DNA from: a virus
Virus record (IMG/VR): IMGVR_UViG_3300042472_000339
Location: 1 to 39,778 of that record
Length of the DNA stretch: 39,778 bases
Reading direction: 5' to 3' (one strand)
This document shows, piece after piece, positions 1 to 7,362 of this stretch; positions within the stretch are counted from its first letter, which is position 1; each line of letters opens with the position of its first letter. The notes under the pieces were generated by a model that searched no databases, was not told the origin of the DNA, and saw only the letters and a list, made by a program, of their open reading frames with translations. A program made the translations under genes and the position numbers.

Positions 1-264
1 CAACTTCTTTAAATCTTACCTCCAGATTTAACACTAAAGTAAATTTATCAGATACCTCAAATATGTTAGTGCCATACCTTCGGAAGGCTGACACGACAAA
101 TATGTTATTACCATACTTTAGGGATGCTGACACAACTTCTTTAAATCTTACCTCCAGATTTAACACTAAAGTAAATTTATCAGATACCTCAAATATGTTA
201 GTTCCATACCTTCGGAAGGCTGACACGACAAATATGTTATCGCCCTACTTTCGAGATGCTGACA
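1..264 (+). repeat. Fibre shaft direct repeat, 132-bp period
   Basis: Bases 1-132 are repeated almost exactly from 133 (44 codons per unit), with single-base differences such as GTGCC versus GTTCC and divergence near the end of the second copy. The first 91 bases are also identical to 39365-39455. The repeats encode the SDTSNML / PYLRKADT / PYFRDADT shaft units and are in frame. Confidence 0.9.
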
Positions 265-3119
265 CAGTAACCTTGTCAAATAGGATAAATCTTAAATTAA
301 ACATTTCTGATACCTCTGCCTTCGCCCGTGACAATCAAATCAGTGGTACAAGTGGGCAGGTGGCTTATTTTAATTCAAGTAACTCTGTTATATCCGATGC
401 TGGTTTAATATACAATGCAACAAATAAGTCATTAGGAATAAATACCACAACCACGTCTGGCGCAAATTTAATTATTAAAAACAGTCAAGAACCATCAAGA
501 GACACGGTTGTGGCAACGCAAACATTTGCAGCGGATACAACGAATTGGACAAGGGGAGCAGGCTGGGCATTCAATGGAACACAGGCGGTAGCAACGGCAG
601 CAACGGGTAATTTGACTTACACGCCTTCATTAACTATTACAAGTGGGAATGCTTACGAAATTACATACACGGTTACAGGTTATTCAGCTGGAACATTGAC
701 GGTAGCATTAGGTAATGTAAGCTTAGCATTACCAACACATAACGCAACAGCAAATGTAATTTTATTAACACCAACAAGCGCAACAGGAGGTTTTCGATTT
801 ACAACCTCAACATTTACAGGCAATGTTGATAATGTGAGTATAGTTGAAATAAGCAACGTAGCACCTATTATATTTGCCGGGCAAGACGATGGGTCAACAA
901 CTTTATATAATAGTTTAAGAATGCCAAATAGTACATCACTTATGTATGGTGGCGGTGGAAGATATACAACGGGAACTAATAATGTGGCTAACGGGACAAA
1001 TACTCTTCAATCTAATACAACAGGTTTTAATAATTTAGCCAATGGTACAAGTGCGCTGCAATCTAATACAACAGGAACTAATAATGTGGCTAATGGGACA
1101 AATACTCTTCAATCTAATACAACAGGAAGTAGCAATGTAGCTAATGGTACAAATGCACTTAGATCTAATACAACAGGAAGTAGTAATACTGGCATTGGGC
1201 AAGATGCACTTCGAAATAATACAACAGGTTTTAATAATGTGGCAAATGGTACAAGTGCACTGCAATCTAATACAACAGGAACTAATAATGTGGCTAACGG
1301 GACAAATACTCTTAGGTCTAATACAACAGGAGGCAGCAATATAGCTATTGGTACAAATACTCTATTATCTAATACAACAGCTAATAATAATACTGGCATT
1401 GGAGCAGATGCACTTCTATCTAATACAACAGGAAGTAGCAATATAGCCAATGGTACAAGTGCGCTGCAATCTAATACAACAGGAGCGACTAATATAGCTA
1501 TTGGTACAAATGCACTTCGTTTTAATACGACAAGCAGCAATAATACAGCTATCGGTTCAAGTGCGCTGCAATCTAATACAACAGGAGCGACTAATACAGC
1601 TATTGGTGCAAGTGCACTTCGATCTAATACAACAGGAGGAAATAATACAGCTATTGGTAATTCTTCAATGTATAATACAACCGTTGGTGACACCTTGACA
1701 GGCTCAAATAACATTGCCATTGGCGCAAATACAATTGACAATATTCGTTTTGAAGCGTCTGGCAACGTTGCTATTGGCAACCAAGTTGACCTTCCCACTA
1801 ACAACGGCTCAAACCAAGGCGTTTACCAAAATGTTTTATTTTTCACGGGCGCAAGTGGCACAGGAACAACTATTGCCGCAGCCTCAAAAGCAGGCATAAA
1901 AACGGCAACGCCAAATCGTGACCTTGAGGTGGCAGGAGAAGTAAGGATAACTGATTTAACAACCGATGCACCCACGCGCCTTGTCGGTGCAGATACTGAC
2001 GGTGACTTGGGGCAGGTAACATTGGGTGCAGGCTTAAACCTTACATCTTCAAGTTTACTTGCTGATACCAATTTCCTTGTTACAAGATTTGACACCACTT
2101 CCATGCTTACAAATTACCTTCGCACGGGGGTGGCGGCATCGACGTATCTTACTCAATCAAATGCGGCATTAACATATCTGCCATTAACAGGTGGAACATT
2201 GACAGGCGCATTGAGTGGTACAACTGGCACTTTTAATACAAGACTTGGAGTCGGTAGTATTGAAAATCCTTCTGTTACAAGTTTGTTTACAAGTGGTTCT
2301 GGTGACCAAGAAGTTCATTTTACTCATTCGGATAATTTTCCTGGAAGAAAAGTAAGTTTAAGATTAACAAATAATAATAGTGGATTTTATACTTATGGTG
2401 GTTTGATTTATGCATTACAAGGAGAAGGATTAAATCAATATACACGAATGACATTAGGGGTAAATACTAATGAGATAATGCATCTAACAAGATTTTCAAG
2501 AGTTGGAATATTAAATGATGCTCCATCTTATACCCTTGACGTTAATGGCACATTTAACGCAACTGGCAACAGTTTAATAGGTGGCACGCTCGGTGTCACT
2601 GGCGCAACGACCTTGTCCGCACCTTTGACAGTCAACTCCTCAGCCGTATTCAACGAAGGCTCAACTGATTCCGATTTTCGCGTGGAAAGCGACGGAAACG
2701 CAAACATGGTTTTCGTGGATGCGTCGACGGACAGGGTGGGCATTGGTTATGCGTCACCGACAAAGACGCTTGATGTGAATGGGGAAGTAAGAATAAACAC
2801 GTTAACGGCAACGCCGACAAGTTTACTTGGAAAAGACGGGAGTAACGTTGTGGGCGAGGTTACAACCGTGGCGCAAACGGGCTTAATGAAAAGTGGCGGC
2901 ACAACGGCTAACACATCTTCGGTTGGAATAATTACCGTTGCTCACGGATTATCATATACTCCCTCTCAAGTCATAGCAACAATAAGTCAACAAAATAGTT
3001 ATGTAATTGTCTGTCATTCAAAGGATGCGACTAATCTATCATTTACTGTTTATGATTCAGTTACAGGTAATCCACTAAATAATGTATCTGTTGGATTTTT
3101 TTGGCTTGCAATTAAATAA
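1..3119 (+). CDS. Tail fibre, C-terminal two thirds (5' part at 38188-39778)
   Basis: This frame is open from base 3 and continues the frame that runs off the right end; joined across the ends the product would be 1569 aa. Probable receptor-binding tail fibre at the virion tip. Order seen: shaft repeats of the SDTSNML-PYLRKADT type to about base 330; a domain at about 340-950; thirteen 17-residue repeats (975-1637) of the form NNxAxGTxxLxSNTTG, resembling the left-handed beta-roll of YadA-type adhesin heads; then modules carrying VGIG-APS-LDVNGE motifs near 1890, 2500 and 2730; and a compact C-terminal domain (about 2930-3119) ending FFWLAIK. I see no S74 peptidase chaperone signature. Bases 2220-2530 are visibly more AT-rich than their flanks, suggesting an exchanged domain. 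Fibre role is inferred from repeats, length and position; the host receptor is unknown. Confidence 0.85.
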   Translation, partial: TSLNLTSRFNTKVNLSDTSNMLVPYLRKADTTNMLLPYFRDADTTSLNLTSRFNTKVNLSDTSNMLVPYLRKADTTNMLSPYFRDADTVTLSNRINLKLNISDTSAFARDNQISGTSGQVAYFNSSNSVISDAGLIYNATNKSLGINTTTTSGANLIIKNSQEPSRDTVVATQTFAADTTNWTRGAGWAFNGTQAVATAATGNLTYTPSLTITSGNAYEITYTVTGYSAGTLTVALGNVSLALPTHNATANVILLTPTSATGGFRFTTSTFTGNVDNVSIVEISNVAPIIFAGQDDGSTTLYNSLRMPNSTSLMYGGGGRYTTGTNNVANGTNTLQSNTTGFNNLANGTSALQSNTTGTNNVANGTNTLQSNTTGSSNVANGTNALRSNTTGSSNTGIGQDALRNNTTGFNNVANGTSALQSNTTGTNNVANGTNTLRSNTTGGSNIAIGTNTLLSNTTANNNTGIGADALLSNTTGSSNIANGTSALQSNTTGATNIAIGTNALRFNTTSSNNTAIGSSALQSNTTGATNTAIGASALRSNTTGGNNTAIGNSSMYNTTVGDTLTGSNNIAIGANTIDNIRFEASGNVAIGNQVDLPTNNGSNQGVYQNVLFFTGASGTGTTIAAASKAGIKTATPNRDLEVAGEVRITDLTTDAPTRLVGADTDGDLGQVTLGAGLNLTSSSLLADTNFLVTRFDTTSMLTNYLRTGVAASTYLTQSNAALTYLPLTGGTLTGALSGTTGTFNTRLGVGSIENPSVTSLFTSGSGDQEVHFTHSDNFPGRKVSLRLTNNNSGFYTYGGLIYALQGEGLNQYTRMTLGVNTNEIMHLTRFSRVGILNDAPSYTLDVNGTFNATGNSLIGGTLGVTGATTLSAPLTVNSSAVFNEGSTDSDFRVESDGNANMVFVDASTDRVGIGYASPTKTLDVNGEVRINTLTATPTSLLGKDGSNVVGEVTTVAQTGLMKSGGTTANTSSVGIITVAHGLSYTPSQVIATISQQNSYVIVCHSKDATNLSFTVYDSVTGNPLNNVSVGFFWLAIK
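975..1637 (+). repeat. Thirteen tandem 51-bp coding repeats (YadA-head-like)
   Basis: Each unit encodes 17 residues with invariant Asn, Gly, Leu and a terminal SNTTG. Two to three degenerate units follow to about 1790. The period is exactly 17 codons and substitutions are codon-wise. Some DNA units are nearly identical, which would favour unequal recombination and change in repeat number. The repeats also generate long spurious reverse-strand ORFs. Confidence 0.9.
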
Positions 3120-3135
3120 ACTTAAAAACATAAAT

Positions 3136-3750
3136 ATGAAAAAAATATTTTTCTTTTTATTATTTGCGTCTCAGCTTCAAAGCCAGACAATTACTTTTGA
3201 CACATCGTATGTCAAAATCATTGACAATGCTTATTATCTTATTTATCGTGCCGATTATGCTGACGGTGGGTATTACGAAAAAGCCTCAATGATTGGGGAT
3301 ACAAGTCAGCTTTATTATGGTGCTTTGTCAAGTTTTGAAAACAATGCAAATAACTTTGCTGACAAGGTTGTGGCTTATTATGACTTCGGAAGGAAAATAA
3401 CAGCAGCCATAAGGGAGAATAATAACATTTTGACAATGACTGGCAAAAATCCTTTAGATACTATTTTAAAAAACAATGAGGAATTTTTTACAGGAAACAA
3501 ATGGCAAATAAGCGCGCTTGGAACAACGGCAGCCGTTGACTTTAATTACAATAAAAATACAAGTGCATTCAGGTACATTGTCGAAGGCTCAACGGCAAAG
3601 AACGCTATTGTATTTTCAAAGTTTGCGATACGATTAATAAGTTATCCAATCTTAGGACAATTTGTTGATTTATATTGGGAGGAGGCAAAAAACAGGTATA
3701 TTTCACAGGATGGAAAAATAATTTTAAGGCAATTAAAACCAATGCGATGA
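3136..3750 (+). CDS. Secreted or envelope protein with N-terminal signal peptide, function unknown
   Basis: 204 aa from the ATG at 3136, 16 nt after the fibre stop. I chose this start rather than the ATG at 3082 because the latter lies inside the fibre gene and this one yields a textbook Sec signal peptide: MKK, a hydrophobic IFFFLLFA core, then a QSQ-type cleavage region near residue 17. The mature part is mixed alpha/beta, rich in Tyr and Asn, with a hydrophobic stretch at about 162-176. I recognise no family. Position between fibre and holin suggests a tail-tip or lysis-stage envelope protein. Export signals are unusual for virion proteins. The stop overlaps the next start (ATGA). Confidence 0.75.
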   Translation: MKKIFFFLLFASQLQSQTITFDTSYVKIIDNAYYLIYRADYADGGYYEKASMIGDTSQLYYGALSSFENNANNFADKVVAYYDFGRKITAAIRENNNILTMTGKNPLDTILKNNEEFFTGNKWQISALGTTAAVDFNYNKNTSAFRYIVEGSTAKNAIVFSKFAIRLISYPILGQFVDLYWEEAKNRYISQDGKIILRQLKPMR

Positions 3751-4151
3751 AAGTAACCTTAATCAACTTTTTGCACCTTGGATGGGAGAAAATAACATAC
3801 GCGATTTGCTGTGGTTATATTTTTTCTTTCTTTATACCGATTAAGGGATTTTTGATTTTTACAATTTTCGTGGTTTTCGCGGACATGGCTACGGGGATCA
3901 TTGCGGCAAAAAAGGAGCAGCAAAAGATAAATAGTAAAGGGCTTTACCGAACCATGGAAAAAATCGTCGTTTATTTTTGTGGTATCCTTATATTCGAGGG
4001 TGCAAGAAATACTTTTTCCCTGCCTTTCAACATTACTTACATGGCAGCGTTTTTAATTGCAACGGTGGAGCTTTATTCTATTGCTGAAAATATCAAACGC
4101 ATCACAGGCGTAAACTTAGGCGTTTTAATTACTCGTTTTTTTAATCGTTAA
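3747..4151 (+). CDS. Phage holin, toxin-secretion/phage-lysis holin family
   Basis: 134 aa with about four hydrophobic segments (roughly residues 17-31, 34-53, 73-86 and 96-112). It carries the FADMATGIIAA signature followed by a basic KKEQQKINSKG loop, as in the Phage_holin_4 family (PF05105). Holins form lesions in the inner membrane that release the endolysin or trigger lysis. The ATG at 3747 overlaps the upstream TGA; an upstream ATG at 3675 in the same frame would lie within the preceding gene and is rejected. The amidase 390 nt downstream forms the matching lysis partner. Confidence 0.85.
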   Translation: MKVTLINFLHLGWEKITYAICCGYIFSFFIPIKGFLIFTIFVVFADMATGIIAAKKEQQKINSKGLYRTMEKIVVYFCGILIFEGARNTFSLPFNITYMAAFLIATVELYSIAENIKRITGVNLGVLITRFFNR

Positions 4152-4161
4152 AATAAATAAT

Positions 4162-4455
4162 ATGCAGACTAATTTAAAAGAAGCATTGAAAAATGCAGAT
4201 GGGATAAAGTCACCAATAGGTGACATCGCTTGTTATTCGATGAACTTTGCGGAGCTTGCTTCGGAGATAAACGTTCATTTAGAAGGCAACAAAGTGAAAT
4301 TCACATGGCGCGAATATATCCAGTTAGCCCAGATAATTTGGGATAAGATTAAGGAGACATCAAAAGAATGTGCTGGGAAGGAAATTCAAGTAAATTTACC
4401 TCCCAAATTTTCTTTGATTTCAGCAGCTTTTTCACTTATCGGATTTCGTTTGTAA
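4162..4455 (+). CDS. Hypothetical protein between holin and amidase
   Basis: 97 aa, no recognised family. The N-terminus is mildly hydrophilic and helical. The C-terminal 15 residues are hydrophobic (FSLISAAFSLIGFRL) and could be a short membrane-associating tail. It starts 10 nt after the holin stop and is followed by an 84-nt spacer with a hairpin. Position in the lysis cassette makes a lysis accessory (spanin-like or antiholin) conceivable, but no spanin lipobox or signal peptide is present. Confidence 0.6.
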   Translation: MQTNLKEALKNADGIKSPIGDIACYSMNFAELASEINVHLEGNKVKFTWREYIQLAQIIWDKIKETSKECAGKEIQVNLPPKFSLISAAFSLIGFRL

Positions 4456-4496
4456 AGAAATAGGCGCAGCAAGAATCGCTACCTTATGCGTTTTAC

Positions 4497-4524
4497 AGGG
4501 CGGTGCATTGACTTGCATCGCCCT
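4497..4524 (+). other. Hairpin between the 97-aa gene and the amidase
   Basis: An 11-bp stem (one G-U pair) with a 6-nt loop, AGGGCGGTGCA facing TGCATCGCCCT, ends 15 nt before the amidase ATG. No T-run follows on the plus strand, so it is not a classical intrinsic terminator. It could stabilise the mRNA or limit translation of the endolysin. Confidence 0.5.
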
Positions 4525-4539
4525 TAAAAATATCAAAAT

Positions 4540-5202
4540 ATGAAAGCATCTAAATTTTGCATCTTCATCGACGCAGGTCATGGAGGCATTGACGCAAAGA
4601 AAAAATTACCTTACAATTATACGACATACCCGTCAAAGTGCGCTCAGCATAACAACGCAAAATTTCACGGTTACGGGTGGTTCTTTGAAGGTGTATTTAA
4701 CCGCGACGTTGCGGTAAAGATTGAGCAGTATTTAATCGACTGGGGCTTTCCCGTGATTCGCGTGTACGATCCTGTATTGGACGTATCATTGACAAAGCGC
4801 GTGGCGAAGGCAAATATTAACGCCAAAAATTACGAAGATTCTTTATACCTCAGCATCCACGGCAACGCGGCGGCTTCGCCCAATGCAAGGGGTTTCGAGG
4901 TGTTCACGAGCAAGGGCAAAACAAGGTCGGACATTTACGCTGAGTTCTTGTTTAACGAAGTTCAGGAGGCTTTTCCGAAATGGGTGTATCGCATGGATAC
5001 AACGGACGGGGATAAGGATAAAGAAGAAAGTTTATTTGTTATTACCCAAACAAATATGCCTGCGGTATTGAGCGAAAATGGCTTCTTTACCAATTACCAC
5101 GATGCACTAATGATGTTTGACCCCGTGTTTCAAAATACGTTGGCTTTGTCTCATGCACGGGCGGTCGTGGATTACGCGAAAACGCAAGGGGTAATATTTT
5201 AA
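4540..5202 (+). CDS. N-acetylmuramoyl-L-alanine amidase (Amidase_3), endolysin
   Basis: 220 aa, a single zinc amidase domain that cleaves the amide bond between muramic acid and the stem peptide of peptidoglycan. All signature elements are present: DAGHGG at 11-16 (H14), E50 before FNRD, SIHGNA at 105-110 (H107), and the catalytic glutamate in LSENGFFTN (E179). H14, E50 and H107 are the expected zinc ligands. No signal peptide is visible, so export should depend on the holin at 3747. It is the last gene of the rightward arm and lacks a separate cell-wall-binding domain. Confidence 0.93.
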   Translation: MKASKFCIFIDAGHGGIDAKKKLPYNYTTYPSKCAQHNNAKFHGYGWFFEGVFNRDVAVKIEQYLIDWGFPVIRVYDPVLDVSLTKRVAKANINAKNYEDSLYLSIHGNAAASPNARGFEVFTSKGKTRSDIYAEFLFNEVQEAFPKWVYRMDTTDGDKDKEESLFVITQTNMPAVLSENGFFTNYHDALMMFDPVFQNTLALSHARAVVDYAKTQGVIF

Positions 5203-5204
5203 AT

Positions 5205-5233
5205 AAAAAAAGGGCTGGTTCAAATGCCAGCCC
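5205..5233 (-). terminator. Intrinsic terminator between the converging arms
   Basis: The 7-bp stem GGGCTGG/CCAGCCC (5212-5218, 5227-5233) with an 8-nt loop is followed on the minus strand by seven T residues (5211-5205). It terminates the leftward arm just after the 94-aa gene. On the plus strand the hairpin follows the amidase stop but has no T-run, so rightward termination would be weaker. Confidence 0.8.
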
Positions 5234-5267
5234 CGATATACACATCAACAATTCAACAAATTAGTAA

Positions 5268-5552
5268 TCAATCAATTATAAGTTTTATAAGCTTTGCGGC
5301 TGATTCTTTTAAAATATCCGTGTCCTTTGAGTGATAAAGTTGATAACAAATGCTTATCATTCTTTCTTTATTCATTGATTGATAGGCGGGCATTGTCTCA
5401 GGAATCAAAGGGTTCAAGTAAAAATTTATTACCGATTGTTTGCTGTTTACCGTGTCGGCAAAACGGACAGGATCCGGGCGCGCGTTAAAACATCTTTGCG
5501 CCTCCTTCCATTGTTCGGAGGTTAAGCCGTCTGTTAATTCGTTATTTTTCAT
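5268..5552 (-). CDS. Hypothetical protein, last gene of the leftward arm
   Basis: 94 aa, soluble, predicted mostly helical, no recognised domain. Its start overlaps the end of the RuvC-like gene by 11 nt, indicating translational coupling. It is followed by the convergent terminator. No function can be assigned. Confidence 0.65.
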   Translation of the reverse strand: MKNNELTDGLTSEQWKEAQRCFNARPDPVRFADTVNSKQSVINFYLNPLIPETMPAYQSMNKERMISICYQLYHSKDTDILKESAAKLIKLIID

Positions 5553-6021
5553 TTTTCATATAATTTTTTGCCATAAGCGCAAGAAAAAAAGCGTCGATTT
5601 CATCTTGACTTATTTTGGCTGGTTTAAAATCTGGTTCAAATTTCAGTCGCTCACTTGCGACAACTTTCATAAACACGTCTTTGTTAAATTTTTTACCCTT
5701 TGCCTCAGGTGAAATATTGTATGCCTCAATGTCATGTTCCTTTATCCATTCGTAAGCTATTCGCGAAGCGGCTTGGTTCATGCCAACGTTGCGGCTCATT
5801 CGGGAAAGGATCGCGCGGTTGATTGAATTATTAAAGGTCACATTCTGGATGCTTGAATCTTCCACGAGAACAATGGGGTTAAATTGAGACCAGCTCGGGA
5901 CGTCGCTAATAAAATCGACAAACCTTTTATATCTTTTAAAAATCATGGTGCGGTCTGCGATAATGCAAACCGCCATTCCCTTTATTCTTAACGCTGGGTC
6001 AACGCCTATCAGTGTCCTCAA
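5542..6021 (-). CDS. RuvC-like Holliday junction resolvase (RNase H fold)
   Basis: 159 aa, the usual size for RuvC-type resolvases. It shows the RNase H-like acidic set: IGVDPALRIKG with D8 on strand 1, VLVEDSS with E54, and SQDEIDAFFLAL with D140 and D143 near the C-terminus, plus a central Asn/Gln-containing helix. Resolvases of this type cleave branched DNA at the end of replication or before packaging. It overlaps the upstream membrane-protein gene by 4 nt (ATGA). Its position in the leftward arm agrees with a DNA-processing role. Poxvirus-like or YqgF-like nucleases are alternatives within the same fold. Confidence 0.75.
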   Translation of the reverse strand: MRTLIGVDPALRIKGMAVCIIADRTMIFKRYKRFVDFISDVPSWSQFNPIVLVEDSSIQNVTFNNSINRAILSRMSRNVGMNQAASRIAYEWIKEHDIEAYNISPEAKGKKFNKDVFMKVVASERLKFEPDFKPAKISQDEIDAFFLALMAKNYMKNEK

Positions 6022-6566
6022 AGTGTTATTGTTTTGAATGAAGATACAAAGTTTTTTGCCGTTGTTCCCGTGTTTTCTTCCGTTGCTTTTGCCTCAACCT
6101 TTACGCGTGGTTTCCTTTTACGCTTTGGCTTTGGCTCAGGTGCATTGATTCCATAAGCCTCAACTCCCTTGTCAACAAAGTTGATTTCAAGAAGGTAACC
6201 AAAAACAATAATTGTTCCGACAAATAAAAACATGGTTATAAATTCGCCGCCTTCGTACTTTTCCTGCAACCCGAAGAAGATTTCAACCAAGGCGACAAGC
6301 GTCGCGCCCAGGGCAATCTTTGGCGGGTAAGTGCTTCGCCCTTTGGTTGGATTCAGGAAATCCATGAAAACCACGGCAAAGCGTCCGAGCTGCAAGATAC
6401 TCGCGGCAATGATCGCAAGCCAAAAGTCAATGGGGAGAAAAATAGCGGTAAGGTAGGCGTTGATGCCATACGTTAAAACGATTGTTAAAAGCATGATGGT
6501 GGGAATGTTATCTGAGATTGACTCAAATGTCCATTTAAATTGAAGGTTGTTAAAATTCTTTTCCAT
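6018..6566 (-). CDS. Four-helix integral membrane protein with basic tail
   Basis: 182 aa from the ATG at 6566. An upstream in-frame ATG at 6632 would read through a terminator hairpin (6600-6622), so the internal start is preferred. Hydrophobic segments lie at about 22-43, 48-70, 83-101 and 109-128, followed by a Lys/Arg/Pro-rich tail (about 144-160) and a Thr-rich end. No family is recognised. A holin or antiholin is possible from topology but unsupported by motifs; it lies in the same arm as the membrane-anchored glucosaminidase at 7363. Confidence 0.7.
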   Translation of the reverse strand: MEKNFNNLQFKWTFESISDNIPTIMLLTIVLTYGINAYLTAIFLPIDFWLAIIAASILQLGRFAVVFMDFLNPTKGRSTYPPKIALGATLVALVEIFFGLQEKYEGGEFITMFLFVGTIIVFGYLLEINFVDKGVEAYGINAPEPKPKRKRKPRVKVEAKATEENTGTTAKNFVSSFKTITL

Positions 6567-6591
6567 GATTAATTTGTTTTTTGTTGTGTGT

Positions 6592-6622
6592 AAAAAATTA
6601 GGGCAGCTGGGGGCGCTGCCCT
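6592..6622 (-). terminator. Intrinsic terminator inside the leftward arm
   Basis: 8-bp stem AGGGCAGC/GCTGCCCT (6600-6607, 6615-6622) with a 7-nt loop, followed on the minus strand by TAATTTTTT. It separates the 206-aa gene from the membrane-protein gene, which starts 26 nt past the T-run, so it may act as a partial terminator that sets expression of the last three genes. Confidence 0.75.
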
Positions 6623-6635
6623 GTATAAACAATTA

Positions 6636-7256
6636 TTAAGCGTAAACAATTTCTTCGGTGAAAAATTTGCCGTCAACGTATTTTAAGCGGCGTGTTGGCA
6701 ATTCGTTTTTATCTGCTTTCTTTGTTGCAGATGGACGGTAGCTTGTTTTTACAAGCGCATAAGCAATTACCCAAAGTTGCTTATCTGTGAATGTTGACTG
6801 GCTTGTTAAAATGTTTAGAGCCAAAGATCCTTCAGGAAGGTAAGATTTAATTTCATTTACTTTTGTTTCAATTGCGTCTAATCTTGCTTCGCTAACATAA
6901 GAGCCAACAGAAGACACATGATTTTTTGTTGGGTTGATGAAATTAATAGAATTGAACACTTCTTTTGCAGATAGTGGCGCAGATGCCACTTCTTCCTGTA
7001 CGTCAACTATTGGAGCGTACCAAGCATTTTCGATTTTTCTTCCCTTGTAACCGTTGTAAGACGTGTGGTTTAAGTGATAATAAATGCCATTTTTTACGAT
7101 AACCATTGGAGCGTCTTGTAATTCAATGCCATTTTCTGCAAAAAATTTATTTGCAGTTTTTTTAAAGATAACTGGCTTGTCATTTTTTACAGTCATTAAA
7201 GACTTTAAAGAAGATCTTAATTCATTTTTTGGTGCTGAGTAATTTAAAGCTGTCAT
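6636..7256 (-). CDS. Hypothetical 206-aa protein
   Basis: Soluble, basic N-terminus, no recognised family. Residues 42-80 look like a small beta domain; about 95-200 look helical, with a basic segment near 175-190. It has its own strong promoter-like sequence 47-75 nt upstream and a terminator directly downstream, so it can be expressed as a monocistronic unit. That arrangement suits an abundant early phage protein, for example a host-takeover factor, but that is inference. Confidence 0.7.
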   Translation of the reverse strand: MTALNYSAPKNELRSSLKSLMTVKNDKPVIFKKTANKFFAENGIELQDAPMVIVKNGIYYHLNHTSYNGYKGRKIENAWYAPIVDVQEEVASAPLSAKEVFNSINFINPTKNHVSSVGSYVSEARLDAIETKVNEIKSYLPEGSLALNILTSQSTFTDKQLWVIAYALVKTSYRPSATKKADKNELPTRRLKYVDGKFFTEEIVYA

Positions 7257-7279
7257 TTTGTTTGTTTTTGTTGTGTGAA

Positions 7280-7302
7280 ATATCGTTTCGTTGTTTCGAT
7301 AT
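7280..7302 (-). promoter_or_regulatory. Inverted repeat at the predicted transcript start of the 206-aa gene
   Basis: ATATCG and CGATAT flank an 11-nt spacer just downstream of the -7-like box, so the repeat lies at the predicted 5' end of the mRNA. It could be an operator for a dimeric repressor or a 5' stabilising hairpin. The spacer contains a CGAAACAACGAAACG direct repeat (minus strand). Confidence 0.35.
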
Positions 7303-7303
7303 G

Positions 7304-7331
7304 TAAATATACAAAGTAATATTTAAACAAA
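7304..7331 (-). promoter_or_regulatory. Leftward promoter, Bacteroidota type
   Basis: Minus strand: TTTG (7331-7328), 16-nt spacer, TATATTTA (7311-7304), followed by C. This matches the TTTG/TAnnTTTG pattern except for the last base of the -7 box, with the same 16-nt spacer as the ssb promoter. It reads into the 206-aa gene. The 24-nt element at 7329-7352 abuts the -33 box. Confidence 0.6.
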
Positions 7332-7352
7332 AAAATATTTACAAAAATAAAT
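7329..7352 (-). repeat. 24-nt upstream promoter element, copy A
   Basis: Identical over 24 nt to 13085-13108 and similar to 8270-8293. The core on the plus strand is AATATTTACAAAAATAAA. In copies A and C the element begins 18 nt from the end of the -7 box, so it may be an UP-like element or an activator site. Confidence 0.6.
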
Positions 7353-7362
7353 GCAAAATAAT

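Noticed and set aside
975-1637. Regular repeats considered as a CRISPR array or intergenic satellite
   Set aside because: No unique spacers; units are contiguous, a multiple of three long and in frame within a large ORF.
1109-1804. 231-aa minus-strand ORF opposite the fibre repeats
   Set aside because: It is the complement of the 51-bp coding repeats; periodic hydrophobic composition mirrors the plus-strand codons. The plus-strand protein is coherent.
3675-3746. Longer start for the holin
   Set aside because: Lies in the preceding gene; the ATGA overlap at 3747 is the better coupled start.
5294-5712. Plus-strand ORFs opposite the 94-aa and RuvC-like genes
   Set aside because: Shadows; the minus-strand frames contain catalytic motifs and gene overlaps.
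6567-6632. Longer start for the four-helix membrane protein
   Set aside because: Would include the terminator hairpin at 6600-6622; the internal ATG has the usual A-rich leader.
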